This document shows positions 49,354-59,409 of a stretch of 64,000 nucleotides of DNA, one piece after another. The position numbers were made by a program, and so were the translations under genes. Within the stretch, counting starts at the first letter, position 1, and each line of letters begins with the position of its first letter. Source of the DNA: Diplodia intermedia (lineage: Eukaryota > Ascomycota > Dothideomycetes > Botryosphaeriales > Botryosphaeriaceae); assembly GCA_021495925.1 (NCBI GenBank), contig JAKEKT010000004.1, forward strand, positions 434,001 through 498,000, given 5' to 3'. The notes under the pieces were generated by a model. It was not told the DNA's origin and did not search any database. It was given only the letters and a program-made list of their open reading frames with translations.

Positions 49354-49988
49354 CTAGGCAGCTAGTCCATCGGGTGCGCACGCGCGACAAGAGGGAGAAG
49401 AGGTGGCGGCGAGGAGGACAGGTGTGGTCGGTGGGGGACGAGGCACTGGAGGTGAAGTTCAAGGTTGACAGCCCGACGTGAACGGGCCGTGCGGCACCGA
49501 CAGCGACCAATGTGAGGGCTCACGCGCGCAATGGGCAATGGAAAGTGAGAAACGAACAATGCCAGCCGGTCTCATTCATGTCTAAATCTGCAAATCTGCC
49601 TACGCCGGCACCATCGCGTGCGCGGCAACCGTCTGCGGCGCCTCGACAGTCGCAACCGGCAGCGCAGCAGCAGCGCAAACACGCCCGCCAGCGCCCCCAG
49701 GCCATGTAATGTCTACCACAGTGCAAGGTGGCGGCCGTGCCCTGAGCAGCGGCAGCGTCCTCCCGCCGCCCTACCGTCGCTCGAAGCCGCACGGTGCCGG
49801 CGGTCGTGGCAGCGAGGCCTGGCCTGCAGCAACGCACCACGGGCGCCGTTGTCGGATGGCGGCGCCGGCAAACGCTCATGACGCGCCCTGCTAGAACTGC
49901 CAGAAGTGCCGGCCATGCACCAGCCCGAGGAAGAGCGTGGGCGTGCGTGCCTGACTGAGGCGGTGGGCTGCGGAGGAGGCGCGGCGCG

Positions 49989-50005
49989 TCAGTGGCTGGT
50001 TACCC
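49989..50005 (+). repeat. Left 17-bp direct repeat flanking the element
   Basis: TCAGTGGCTGGTTACCC is repeated without mismatch at 50226-50242. The two copies abut the two ends of the inverted-repeat element exactly, as a target-site duplication would. Confidence 0.8.
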
Positions 50006-50225
50006 TCATCTCACTCGTCAGGCGTTTTGCTTATTCATGCTGTTATTCTGGTCGTAATAGCAGCGGTTTGAGCTGGCAAGCTGCGCACGGGCACATTATC
50101 GCAAGCTCGGCGCGATCTCAGCGGAGAGAATTCTTACGTGAGAGTCACGTATATGGAGGGTCGTGCGCGTTACGGTACGACACGATACGTAACGCCCGCG
50201 CGAAGCCGTCTGGCCGGTGAGATAA
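50006..50225. mobile_element. 220-bp MITE-like element in the NOT1/F-BAR promoter
   Basis: Left end TCATCTCACTCGTCAGGC (50006-50023) pairs with the reverse complement of the right end, TTATCTCACCGGCCAGAC (50225-50208), at 13 of 18 positions. Each end matches the termini of the 59141-59263 element at 15 of 18. A perfect 17-bp direct repeat flanks it. The interior holds two shorter palindromes and no coding capacity. The layout (terminal inverted repeats, target duplication, no gene) is that of a non-autonomous DNA transposon. The more diverged ends suggest an older copy than the other one, although the flanking repeats are still identical. Confidence 0.7.
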
Positions 50226-50242
50226 TCAGTGGCTGGTTACCC
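50226..50242 (+). repeat. Right 17-bp direct repeat flanking the element
   Basis: Perfect copy of 49989-50005, starting at the first base after the terminal GATAA of the element. Confidence 0.8.
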
Positions 50243-50458
50243 GGCGAACGTAGGCGCATGTTGTGCCTTGGCAGCCCGACGCGCGAACAGCAGTTGCTGC
50301 CAAACGCTCCACCAACCCAGGCACGCGCCGCCGACCTAGCGCCCCTGCCTCTCTGTTAATTACCAGCTACGCCCTGCAGAAACTTTCCACTGCTGCTTTT
50401 CACGACCCTTCCCCTACCTGTCTTGACACCAGATTAGACGCCATCCTATCCCGGCATC

Positions 50459-53456
50459 ATGCCTGGGACCACCGTGAGCGACCCACCGTCGGTCTCTCTG
50501 TCGTGTTCGGTCTCCCCGTCCGCCCCGGTATGATCGCTGCTTACCGTTGCTAGTTGCGAACAACTTCTGGGGCAAAGATGATGCTGGCGTTACTCCGCTC
50601 CTTGAGCGCATGCACAGTGCTAAGGTCACTGGCGATGAGTTGAAGTCTTTCTACACCGGTTCGTCGGCCGACTCGTCGGGCAGCTGCATCAGCTAACCGC
50701 CTCACAGCTCGCGCCCACATCGAAGAAGAATATGCCCGCAAACTCCTCAACCTATCCCGCAAGCCGCTCGGTTCGTCAGAGTCCGGTACTCTGAAAATGT
50801 CCCTCGATGTTGTTCGCGCCGAGATTGAGTTGATGGGCAAGCAACACCAGCAGATCGCAGGCCAGATGAAGTCGGAGCTGGAGGAACAACTATCGGCTTT
50901 CACAGGAGGTCTAAAGGAGCGAAGGAAAATCGTGCAGACCGGAATCGAGAAGCTCTTGAAGGTCAAGATGCAACAGACCTCTGCGGTCAACAAGGCTAGA
51001 GACCGGTATGAGCAGGACTGTCTGAAGATCAAGGGCTACCTTGCTCAAGGGCACATGGTCATGGGCCACGAGGAGAGGAAGAATAAGGCTAAGCTGGAAA
51101 AGACCCAAGTACAATTATCTGGAAGCAGTCAAGAGTACGAGCAGGCCGTCAAGATATTGGAAGAGACTACTTCTCGATGGAACCGAGAGTGGAAGAAGGC
51201 GTGCGATGTGCGTATGTCTCCAAGATCAGAATGGGCGGCGGCTAACAGAAGCACAGAACTTCCAAGATTTCGAGGAAGAGCGTCTCGACTTCATGAAGAG
51301 TAGCCTGTGGGCTTTTGCCAACATCGCTTCAACGGTTTGCGTCAGCGATGATGCGGTGAGCCACACGTTTACTTCGAGATCTTTCTAGACACTGACGGAC
51401 CCTATAGTCCCTTGAAAAGATACGCCTCTCTCTTGAAGACTGCGAGGTCGAAAAAGACATTACAAACTTCATCCGCGATTCCGGCACTGGCCAGGAGATC
51501 CCGGATCCGCCCAAGTTCATCGACTTCTGCCGAGGGGATGCCGCCGACGATGCATCCATGACTTCCGAGGACAACAACTATACAGTCGCTCAATTTGCCC
51601 GTACAATGAACCCAGCTTTCCGAAGTGCATCGCCGCAACCATCACTGTTCGAATCTCACCATGATCCAAATAATCCATTGGCTAGAGAGTTGGCTCATAG
51701 GGATGGAAATGTCCCCGCATCCTCACCAATTGATCCTCCCCCGTCAGCCAGGACCGATCCACGTGCTGTAGCGCAGGCCATGCAGGAGCAGTACCAAAGC
51801 CAGTACGGGGAAATCCCTCAGATACCCCACAACGCCTATCCTGCGGATGGTATGACTCAGTTCTGCCGCATAGCTCGTTCCGAGAGAGGTTCGTCGATTT
51901 CAAGCCCGGCCCGTCCAGACAGCCGTGACTCTCGCAGCGACCTCTCGGCACCGACTTCTTTTACTAGTGCGGATCCTGCGAGCGGCCCGGCGTCCCCTAT
52001 CAAGCAAACAGACGACCCAGTTGCCGAGACCACGCCCGTACCACCTCGTGAGAGAGGTGTGTTGAAAAAAAAGAGTGGCTTTTTCCAAGGCGGTAGCCCG
52101 TTCAAGAGGAAGAGTAGGGCAGAGGAAAGCGGATCGCCGGCCAGTACTACTCCTACCGGACGCAACTCATGGTCAGCGCCAAATGCTCGCGAAGGCTCAA
52201 GGCCTCCTTACGGCCGCCAAGCTCGTACGCCCATTCTTGGTAGCCATGATGCAGTTTCTGCCAGCCCAGAGCCGGATGCAGATCCAGTTGATCCCAGGGC
52301 CAATTTCCAGCTCAATGTCGGAAAGAATGTCTTCGATGTTGCATCTCCTGACAAGAGGAACGACTCCGCTAATCCAGCAGCTGAGGAGCAAGACCCTATC
52401 GCTGCTGCCCTGGCAGAATTGAAAGCACCATCTAAGCAAACTTCTGTACGCATGACGGCCGATCGGTATGCAGGACTTGCAACCCCAGCTCCTTCTGCAT
52501 CCGGAACTGCGCCTCTCGCTAGCAGCAACGCTTCTCGTGGAATGCCCCCGCCTTCCTACGAGCAGCCAATGAGCCGCTTGGGCGCACCTCAACCCGCTCA
52601 TACTGCAAAGCAGATGCAACAGACAACCCAAAACTACGTCAAGCAGACACAGAACATGTTCAACCCTCGAGCTTCCGGAGGATCCTCTCGTCCGAGCACC
52701 CGTGGCAGTCAGGATATTCGTGGAACCAGCCCAGCTCCTGGTCCGAGAGCCACTAGCCCCCGGCCTGGCTTCAATAACCGGGCCACATCTCCGAACCCGT
52801 ACGCTGCTCCTGCTGGCAGTAATAGACCTCGTGCCCAGTCGACAAGCCCCGTGAAGCCTCGCGAGTGGGGGAGCTGGAACTCTCGACAAGGCGAGCCTGG
52901 CAACGCGCAACGTGCAGCCTCACCACAGCCTCAATACAGCCGTCCCGGTACCCGTACAGGCGCTACTTCTCCTGCACCGCACTTTGGTGGCTCCAGTCAA
53001 CGGCCTGCCAGTAGCGCTGGAGGTGCTATGGTGCTCGCGCCTTCTCCTAGTGAGGGCGGCGGCGGCTATGGCGGTGGAAGCCAAAGAACTGGACGCTCCA
53101 GCACTCGTCCCCAGAGCTACTACGGTGGTGGTGGTGGAGGCGGCGGCGGCGGCGAGGTCGGCCGTGTCCGCAGCAGGAGCGTTGCCGCCGATGCTCGCTA
53201 CACCTCAACTGGGGCTCCTATCATGCATTACTGTAAGAAACGTCCCTCAACGCCTTTTTTTTTCTTGGTACTGACTAGCTTTGCAGCTCGCGCGTTATAC
53301 ATGTATCAAGCTCAGATTCCGGAAGAACTTAGCTTCAACAAGGGCGATGTTCTTGCTATCACCCGAGAGCAGGATGATGGCTGGTGGGAAGCCGAAGTTC
53401 TCAGCAAGGCTGGGCGCTTGGGCTTGGTCCCCAGCAACTATCTGCAAAACTGCTGA
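50459..53456 (+). CDS. F-BAR/SH3 cytokinesis protein, Cdc15/Imp2/Hof1-like
   Basis: Membrane-bending adaptor of the contractile ring and septum. Exons: 50459-50504, 50554-50658, 50708-51207, 51257-51355, 51408-53232, 53287-53456 (914 residues). The first junction gives SLSFANNFWGKDDAG and the second SFYTARAHIEEEYARKLL, the conserved start of the F-BAR domain (about 13-265), which is rich in coiled-coil heptads. A long Ser/Pro/Gly-rich disordered linker follows, with a Gly-run (YGGGGGGGGGGE). The SH3 domain (ALYMYQAQIPEELSF...DDGWWEAEV...GLVPSNYL) fills 861-914. Introns 1 and 2 both use GTTCG donors, which are uncommon, but only they restore the family sequence. The last intron is 54 nt and has no stop in frame. 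It is divergent from NOT1. Confidence 0.9.
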
Positions 53457-54236
53457 GCAGTTCTTGCCCACTTATACCCTTCCCACGTGTCTTCGGACAC
53501 TGTGCCTCTCCCTTGCGTACGTACATATAACGAGCCTTGGCATGTTTGCATTTGCATTTCAGCGGTGGTTAAGCTGACGGTCGCTTTCATGATTTTGGTA
53601 ATGATTTCAAGAGGTTGTTTTTGTTCGGTTGGATTCCCCCAAGATTGTTGCTTTTTTTTCCCTTGTAGGTGGAGCGGTATCGGCGGGGTGATGTCCATCT
53701 TCTCCTTTTCACGAGTTTCATTGTTCTACGATACTGCTAGAGCCAGGCATGACAAAGCGATACACTGCGACCATATACAGTGTCCGATTCTTTGGATATG
53801 TGAAACTTGCGTCGTTATAGAAGCTTCAAGATGAAATCATGCGCAACATGCTGCGGCTTTGAGCTTCAGCGAAAAGCATGGGTGCCGTCGTATGTCGATC
53901 ATCGAAGTGACTTTATTTACCAATAACCACAGGATATACGAAATATCAAGTGTTCTCTAGCTATGTCCCATCTCTTCTAAGAGACACTTCTCCGTAAGCG
54001 CTACCGACTTCCTTGCAACCTGAACTTGACTGACTGATATAAAAGCAAAAGAGTATTGAACGCCACGATCCGAACGACCTGCCCCATCGTTGACTTTTTC
54101 CGAGCCATGACACACAAAACGCAAACACCAAGCAGATAAACATGTCAACAAAAAATGGAGAAAGAAGAAAACGGAAGAGGGGGGTAAAGAAGGGGGAAAA
54201 GGAACATGAACGTCCAGACAACATCACTTTGTCCGT
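53457..54236. other. Convergent 3' region
   Basis: Lies between the stops of the F-BAR gene (plus) and the F-box-like gene (minus). AT-richer, with short T and A runs of 3' UTR type; no gene seen. Confidence 0.4.
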
Positions 54237-55280
54237 CTACACCAACATGACGCCTCGAATCCACTGCTTGAAGCCTTTCTCCACGCTCTTGGAGAAGCTG
54301 ACCCAAAACGCCATCGTCTCGCTCACGGGCGGCGGACAGTACTCCACGATGGCCTTGACGTGCAGCTCCCGCAAGCCCCTCAGCCACAGCAGCTGCTCCA
54401 CCCACTCGAAGTCCACGCCGGCGATTGCCTTCAGACCCAGCCCGTACAACAAATCTCCGTCCAGCACCTTGCTCGCATCTTCCACCGCGCCACCGCCGTT
54501 GTCCGTCGGCGTGGCCGCGCCGGACGACGGGCGGCTCCCCAGGCTCCGCGGCTGGATGAGCCGGAAGTGCTCAACGGCAAGCGCGGGCACCTCGTCCCAC
54601 CCACTCCCTCCGACGGCGCCGGACGACGACGACGACGGCGGCGGCGGCTTGCCCGCGACAACGCCCAGCGAGAGCGTCAGGCCGGGCACGGCGAGCTCGC
54701 GCGCCATGTACTCGCACGCGGCGCGCCACTCGGCCCGGTCGAACTCTTTGACGGACGGCAGCGCGCGCTTGACCAGGGCGATGCGCGCGACGCGGGCGCG
54801 GGCGGGCGGCGTGAGGGCCGACAGGAAGGGCACGACGGCCTCGACGTGCGTGTCGAAGTCGAAGACGTAGGCGCCGTACAGCAGCTCCGCGGCTTCGGCG
54901 TGGCACTGGCGGCACGCGCGCAGAATGGCCGGGTGCAGGCCCGGGTTGTTGGCGAGCGCGTAGGTCGTGGTGACGGTGCGGGTGCGCATGGCATCGCGGA
55001 TGTGGTAGCGCGGCCGCGTGGATTTCGGGGAGGATAGGATGGAGGAGGCGGCCGCGGTGTTGTCGGGGTCGAGGGTGCGGATCTGGAGGGTGCGCGGTGC
55101 GCGGAGGTGGTGCGAGGCGTTGTTCTGCTGGTGGTCCTCGTCCTTGCGGTAGACTGGGGCGACGAATTTGGCGCTGGGAGGGCACGGCTCGCTGGAGGCG
55201 GGCGGGAGCAGCAGCTCCTCGTAAATCATGAGGCGGATCTCGGTGGGGAGCCGCAAGAAGGGGGATGTTTGCTTGACCAT
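54237..55280 (-). CDS. F-box-like protein of unknown function
   Basis: Single-exon gene of 347 residues, start ATG at 55280. The N-terminus PFLRLPTEIRLMIYEELL is the F-box-like start seen in a large family of fungal proteins of unknown role. In the middle, ILRACRQCHAEAAELLYGAYVFDFDTH (about 120-146; a block of short motifs such as RACRQCHAEA and LLYG) is also typical of that family: old collections of HETeN/DUF-type fungal proteins carry the same pattern of a conserved CRQ and a YxxxxFxF segment. A low-complexity stretch (PPPPSSSSSG) splits the C-terminal half. Function cannot be assigned; a Skp1-binding adaptor is possible. Confidence 0.7.
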   Translation of the reverse strand: MVKQTSPFLRLPTEIRLMIYEELLLPPASSEPCPPSAKFVAPVYRKDEDHQQNNASHHLRAPRTLQIRTLDPDNTAAASSILSSPKSTRPRYHIRDAMRTRTVTTTYALANNPGLHPAILRACRQCHAEAAELLYGAYVFDFDTHVEAVVPFLSALTPPARARVARIALVKRALPSVKEFDRAEWRAACEYMARELAVPGLTLSLGVVAGKPPPPSSSSSGAVGGSGWDEVPALAVEHFRLIQPRSLGSRPSSGAATPTDNGGGAVEDASKVLDGDLLYGLGLKAIAGVDFEWVEQLLWLRGLRELHVKAIVEYCPPPVSETMAFWVSFSKSVEKGFKQWIRGVMLV

Positions 55281-56007
55281 TGTGGCGGCCTTGGAAAAGC
55301 TAAGGGCGGAGCAATTGGGAGGTGAGAGCAGGTATGGACGGAGGCTGAGGTCTACAGCAATGCTGGAGAGAGGAGAAAAAAAGAGCGCCAGGCCGGGGAC
55401 AAGTGCGCATATCGGGCCTTATGGAATTTGGTCGGGACCGCGAGAAGAGTAATCGGTCAGTAATCTGCCTGGCGGGCGGGCATCATGGTGTGCAATGCCG
55501 CGCCGGCGCTCCACAAGCGCGATGACGGCAGGGTATGCTTATCGCGACTGTGACGCCGCCCGCCCACGGCTATCCTCGGTTTGGCTCCGGCTCCCTCCCG
55601 ATCGGCGCCTGCCATTGGCCGCTGCGGGAGCCGGCAGTGAAAAAATCCCAACAGCAGATCACCGCTCTCTTGCTACGCTTGCGTGCTGCATCGGGCCTCC
55701 TGCCGCTGCGTTGATACTCGTACATTGATTTAACCGTCTGCCCTCGAATGTCCCCCGGGGCTCCCTCCAAAACCCAAGCCGCGCCCATGGAGTCTCCGCA
55801 GCAAATTGGCCCAAACGCCCCGCTGTCAGTGTCCACCTTAACGCCCGCGCTGATGCAATAATATAAATGTCTCACCTGATACTTCTGACTAACCCCAGGA
55901 ATCCCCTGTCCTATCGCGACATCTGTGTGGGTGGTGTTGCGGTTCCGCCTCGCGCTGGAAGCAGGGCCCGGGGCCGGGGGTTTGGATGTCGTCTCCACGC
56001 AGGGCCA
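55281..56007. other. Gap between the F-box-like gene and the cyclin gene
   Basis: Promoter of the F-box-like gene and 3' region of the cyclin gene. No gene or clear motif recognised. Confidence 0.4.
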
Positions 56008-57282
56008 CTATTCCTCCACTTCTCCTTCTTCGCTGAGGTCCTCTTCCGCGGCTGTTCTCTTCCCTTCCTCCGCCGACGCCTGTGCTTCCGCTGCCGCCCC
56101 GTTTGCCTCTGTCCTGATACGTTTTGCATCCGGCTCTCGTGCGGCTCCGGTCTCCCTCTTGTCTTCGTGCTTCACCGCTTCCGCTGTCTCGGCCTCGTTC
56201 TTTCGACTTCCATTGGCATCGCCGTCTCCGTTCTCAGTTCTGGTTATATCGTCGCGCGACCGCTTGACGCCTTGCTCGCTGCTTGTTCGCTCCATGCCGA
56301 CAGAGCTTGGTGCAGGGCTCGTGGGCGTCTGCGATGTCCTTAGCCTCGTCTGCGCATACAGGGGATCGCCGTCCTCCGGGGTCCGTAGACCTACGTAGAT
56401 GCTCTCGCCGCCCTTCTGCGGCGTGACATTCTCGTAGATGTTGGCCATGTAGTTGCACGCCCGCCTGATGTCCCTCAGCTTGACGTGCTGGATTTCCCAC
56501 CACGGCTTGCCGTCCTCATCCTCGAACGCCACTTCGCACAGACGAGCCCCGCAGTACAGTGCCGACGCTGCTATCGTTCGCGATGTGAAGAGCAGGCAGA
56601 GCTGCGTGAGGTTGCTGTCGTTGATGAAGCTCCAGGCCGCGTTCCGAAGCCGCTTGTGGTGCTCGACATTTTGATAGACCAACATGTCGAACAGGAGCTT
56701 GTGTGGCGATTCGATCGTCAAGTCGAAGCAGATGGTTTCGAGCAGGACGTCTTCGTTGTAGAGGATGGTGTCGCGCCACCGCCAGAAATCCTTCGTCTGT
56801 TCATCCACGAGGAGATTCGGATTCTTCTGCGCGACCCGGCAGCATGCAACAACCAGCTCTTTCATCTTACGGCAGTTCTCCTCCACCTTCGTTGCGAGGA
56901 ACAGGGATGTGGCGGCGATTTGCTGAATCGATCAGAAAGGCGCTCTCAGGCTGGGAAGGGCACGTACATAGTGGTGAAGCGCCTTGTATCCGTCCTTGCT
57001 GACGAGCGAGCGGCGGACGATGAAGCGGTTCAGGAACACGCCAGCCGTCGACAGAGTAAGCTGCGGCAGCTTCAACATGGCGCCGACCTGGTATATGAAA
57101 GTCATGCCCTTGTAGCGCATCTCTTTCTCTTGCTCCGGCGCCATGCCATCCTCGATCGAGGGTGTGTGCAACAGCTCTTCTTCGGTGAATATCCACTGTT
57201 GTTCGTTCTGCACGGCGACAGGGTTCGGGGGGCGGGGTCGCTCGCGCGGACGCGTTGGTGCGGCGGGCTGCAAAGGCATCAT
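56008..57282 (-). CDS. Cyclin K/T-like partner of a transcriptional CDK (Pch1/Bur2 type)
   Basis: Regulatory cyclin for a Cdk9/Bur1- or Cdk12-type kinase acting on the RNA polymerase II tail. Exons 57282-56968 and 56922-56008 give 409 residues; the 45-nt intron joins KALHHY to QIAATSLFLATKVEENCRK. The start is the first in-frame ATG (57282; a second ATG follows directly). The cyclin box runs from WIFTEEELLHTPS (about 29) to about 260: RYKGMTFIYQVGAML, STAGVFLNRFIVRRS, FLATKVEENCRKMKELV, ETICFDLTIESPH and LLFTSRTIAASALYCGARL. The last 150 residues are charged, with a KR-rich nuclear-signal candidate (VKRSRDD, DAKRIR) and an acidic end. It is divergent from DPM1. Confidence 0.88.
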
Positions 57283-57695
57283 GGGGGAGCGCGAACGCGT
57301 CGCGGACTCTATGGAAAGTAGCTCGTGCGGTGGTGCCGGTGGTGGGTGCGGCGTGCGGACATTGATGGCGGTGGCCGCAGCGACGTTTGCGGTCAGGAAA
57401 CCAGTTAAAGAACGTAGGCGGACCCTGTGGCGGTCATGGGCGTGGCGCGCCGGTCGAGAGAGATTACGGTGGGAATGCGACGATGGGCGGAGGATGCGAA
57501 AGTGAAATGCCGATCGAGGGACACCCGTTTTATGTCGTGGCCGCGGTTGCTCCGCTGTCCTCTTGAGCGCGCGCAACCCCGAGCTCCTGCAAGCTATCCG
57601 CAGGCCGTCCAGACCACCTTCCAGCCCCGCTCTGCCAGTCGCTCCCTATCCCGCCAATTGACTCCTCTACGCTCCTTCACAGCCCGTCTCCTACA
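57283..57695. promoter_or_regulatory. Divergent promoter, cyclin / DPM1
   Basis: A 413-bp gap between divergent ATGs. An open frame extends upstream of the cyclin start but begins only at a TTG, so it is treated as leader. No clear motif. Confidence 0.45.
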
Positions 57696-58473
57696 ATGGC
57701 GTCCAAGACCAAGTACTCGGTGCTCCTCCCTACCTACAACGAGCGCCGCAACCTCCCCATCATCACTTGGCTGCTGGCCAAGACCTTCACCGAGAAGTAC
57801 GCATGTCGCCTGCCTCCGGTCTGCTGGCACGTTCCCCTGACTCTTCTGCAGCAACCTTGATTGGGAGATCGTCATCGTCGACGATGGCTCCCCCGACGGC
57901 ACCCAGGACGTGGCCAAGCAGCTCCAGAAAGTCTACAGCCCCGAGCGCGTTCTGCTGAAGCCGCGCGCCGGCAAGCTTGGCCTGGGAACGGCCTACGTCC
58001 ATGGCCTGCAGTTCGCGACCGGCAACTACGTCATCATCATGGACGCCGACTTCTCCCACCACCCCAAGTTCATCGCCGAGATGGTCAGGGTCCAGAAGGA
58101 GAAAAACTACGACATTGTCACCGGCACTCGCTACGCCGGCAACGGCGGCGTCTACGGCTGGGACCTCAAGCGCAAGTTTGTCAGCCGCGGCGCCAACCTG
58201 TTCGCCGACACCCTGCTGCGCCCTGGCGTGAGCGATTTGACCGGCAGCTTCAGGCTGTACAAGAAGGAGGTGTTGCAGAAGGTCATCACCAGCACCGAGA
58301 GCAAGGGTTACACTTTCCAGATGGAGATGATGGTCAGGGCAAAGGCCATGGGTTTCTCTGTTGCCGAGGTCCCCATCAGCTTCGTCGACCGCCTGTATGG
58401 AGAGAGCAAGCTGGGTGGCGACGAGATCGTTGAGTACGCCAAGGGCGTCCTCAATCTGTGGCTCAAGGTCTAA
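57696..58473 (+). CDS. DPM1: Dolichol-phosphate mannosyltransferase catalytic subunit
   Basis: Makes dolichol-P-mannose from GDP-mannose on the cytosolic face of the ER, feeding N-glycan, O-mannose and GPI-anchor synthesis. Exons 57696-57796 and 57852-58473 give 240 residues; the junction reads FTENNLDWEIVIVDDGSPDG. This is a GT2 glycosyltransferase with LLPTYNERRNLP at the start, DDGSPDG as the nucleotide-binding site, MDADFSHHP as the metal-binding DXD-like motif, and DLTGSFRLYKK. There is no C-terminal membrane anchor, so it is of the short human/S. pombe type that depends on DPM2/DPM3 partners, unlike S. cerevisiae Dpm1. Confidence 0.96.
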
Positions 58474-59132
58474 GATATCCGCTGGAAGGACTATGTATGG
58501 CGTACGCATTCTGATCGGCGTTGGAGGACACGGTGGGACTGGGTGAGCCGGTTAACTTACTAATATCCACATTTGCGCAAATGAAAGTGCTTCCGCCAGG
58601 ACTTCACGGTTCCGGCTGTGCAGTGGCTGCAGTCCACAAGCACCTTTCACTTGACGAGGCTGCTTGCGTAGTCCGTGTTCCTACTGTTGTGGTAGTTCTC
58701 TCCGTGGATTGGATGTCCGCTCGTTGGTGTGCTTCACATTTTGACGTTTCGGGAATCTGCACGAAGATCATTCCCAGCACATACTTGGGGTCTATATTCA
58801 CTGCTATTGTACAGCCCGGAGATCGTCGTGAAGCGCAGGCTTACACCAGGTGGCTGTGCAAGGGGCACCAATCAGGAAATACCGACAACGCGCAAAAGAT
58901 TCGGTAAGTACAGCCCGGAAACACAGGAACAAAACACAGGTGACGGCTATGCCGACCAGACTAAAAGTCTTGGCGACCAAGGAACACGCTCCCACTGCAC
59001 ACATCATTTCCCGAACCGTTGACGGGGAGTATTCCCTTGAGGCTTCAGAGACAAATATTCGACCAGTTCCAATGTGCACGTAGATGTCGCAGCACCGTGG
59101 GGCTGTGTGGGTGAGCCGCCGGCTCCTCGGAG

Positions 59133-59140
59133 CATCAACA
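59133..59140 (+). repeat. Left 8-bp target-site duplication
   Basis: CATCAACA, repeated without mismatch at 59264-59271; both copies directly abut the element. Confidence 0.8.
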
Positions 59141-59263
59141 TTATCTCACTAGTCAGACTCTGCTGCAGGTTGGCCGGGCTACGGGCGGAAACCGGACAAC
59201 CCGCAGGAGTCTAAAGTGTAACGTGGGAGCCGTGCGTTGCGAAACGTCCGACTAGTGAGATAA
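59141..59263. mobile_element. 123-bp MITE-like element with 18-bp terminal inverted repeats
   Basis: Left end TTATCTCACTAGTCAGAC (59141-59158) matches the reverse complement of the right end (59246-59263) at 17 of 18 positions. An identical 8-bp direct repeat (CATCAACA) borders each side. An inner imperfect hairpin (CTGCAGGTTG near 59163 against CAACCCGCAG near 59200) lies within. There is no coding capacity. Terminal inverted repeats with an 8-bp duplication are what hAT-type and some other DNA transposases leave; no autonomous partner is in the window. Near-identical ends and target repeats suggest a fairly recent insertion. Confidence 0.82.
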
Positions 59264-59271
59264 CATCAACA
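59264..59271 (+). repeat. Right 8-bp target-site duplication
   Basis: Second copy of CATCAACA, directly after the terminal GAGATAA of the element. Confidence 0.8.
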
Positions 59272-59409
59272 CGAGGATGCCGAATCTTGCTGCCTAGCCG
59301 CCTCAAGGGTATTTATAAGCCGGACTGTCGTGGTACACTCGATGTCCACCATTACCATCCCATCACCGCGATTCTGCATTTCCCTCCAGCAACGACCAGT
59401 CTACTCAAT

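Larger units (their letters stand above)
49354..50458. promoter_or_regulatory. Divergent promoter NOT1 / F-BAR gene, with inserted element
   Basis: A 1.1-kb gap between divergent ATGs. The right-hand half holds the inverted-repeat element at 50006-50225 with its flanking 17-bp direct repeats. No gene recognised; the short GC-rich ORFs have no fungal homologue that I recognise. Confidence 0.5.
58474..59409. other. Gap DPM1 / membrane protein, contains a MITE-like element
   Basis: No gene seen. The inverted-repeat element at 59141-59263 sits 147 bp upstream of the ATG of the next gene, so it may lie in that gene's promoter. Confidence 0.5.

Noticed and set aside
49989..50242. Paired 17-mers as a CRISPR or satellite repeat
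   Set aside because: Only two copies, and they abut inverted-repeat ends exactly, which fits a target-site duplication better.
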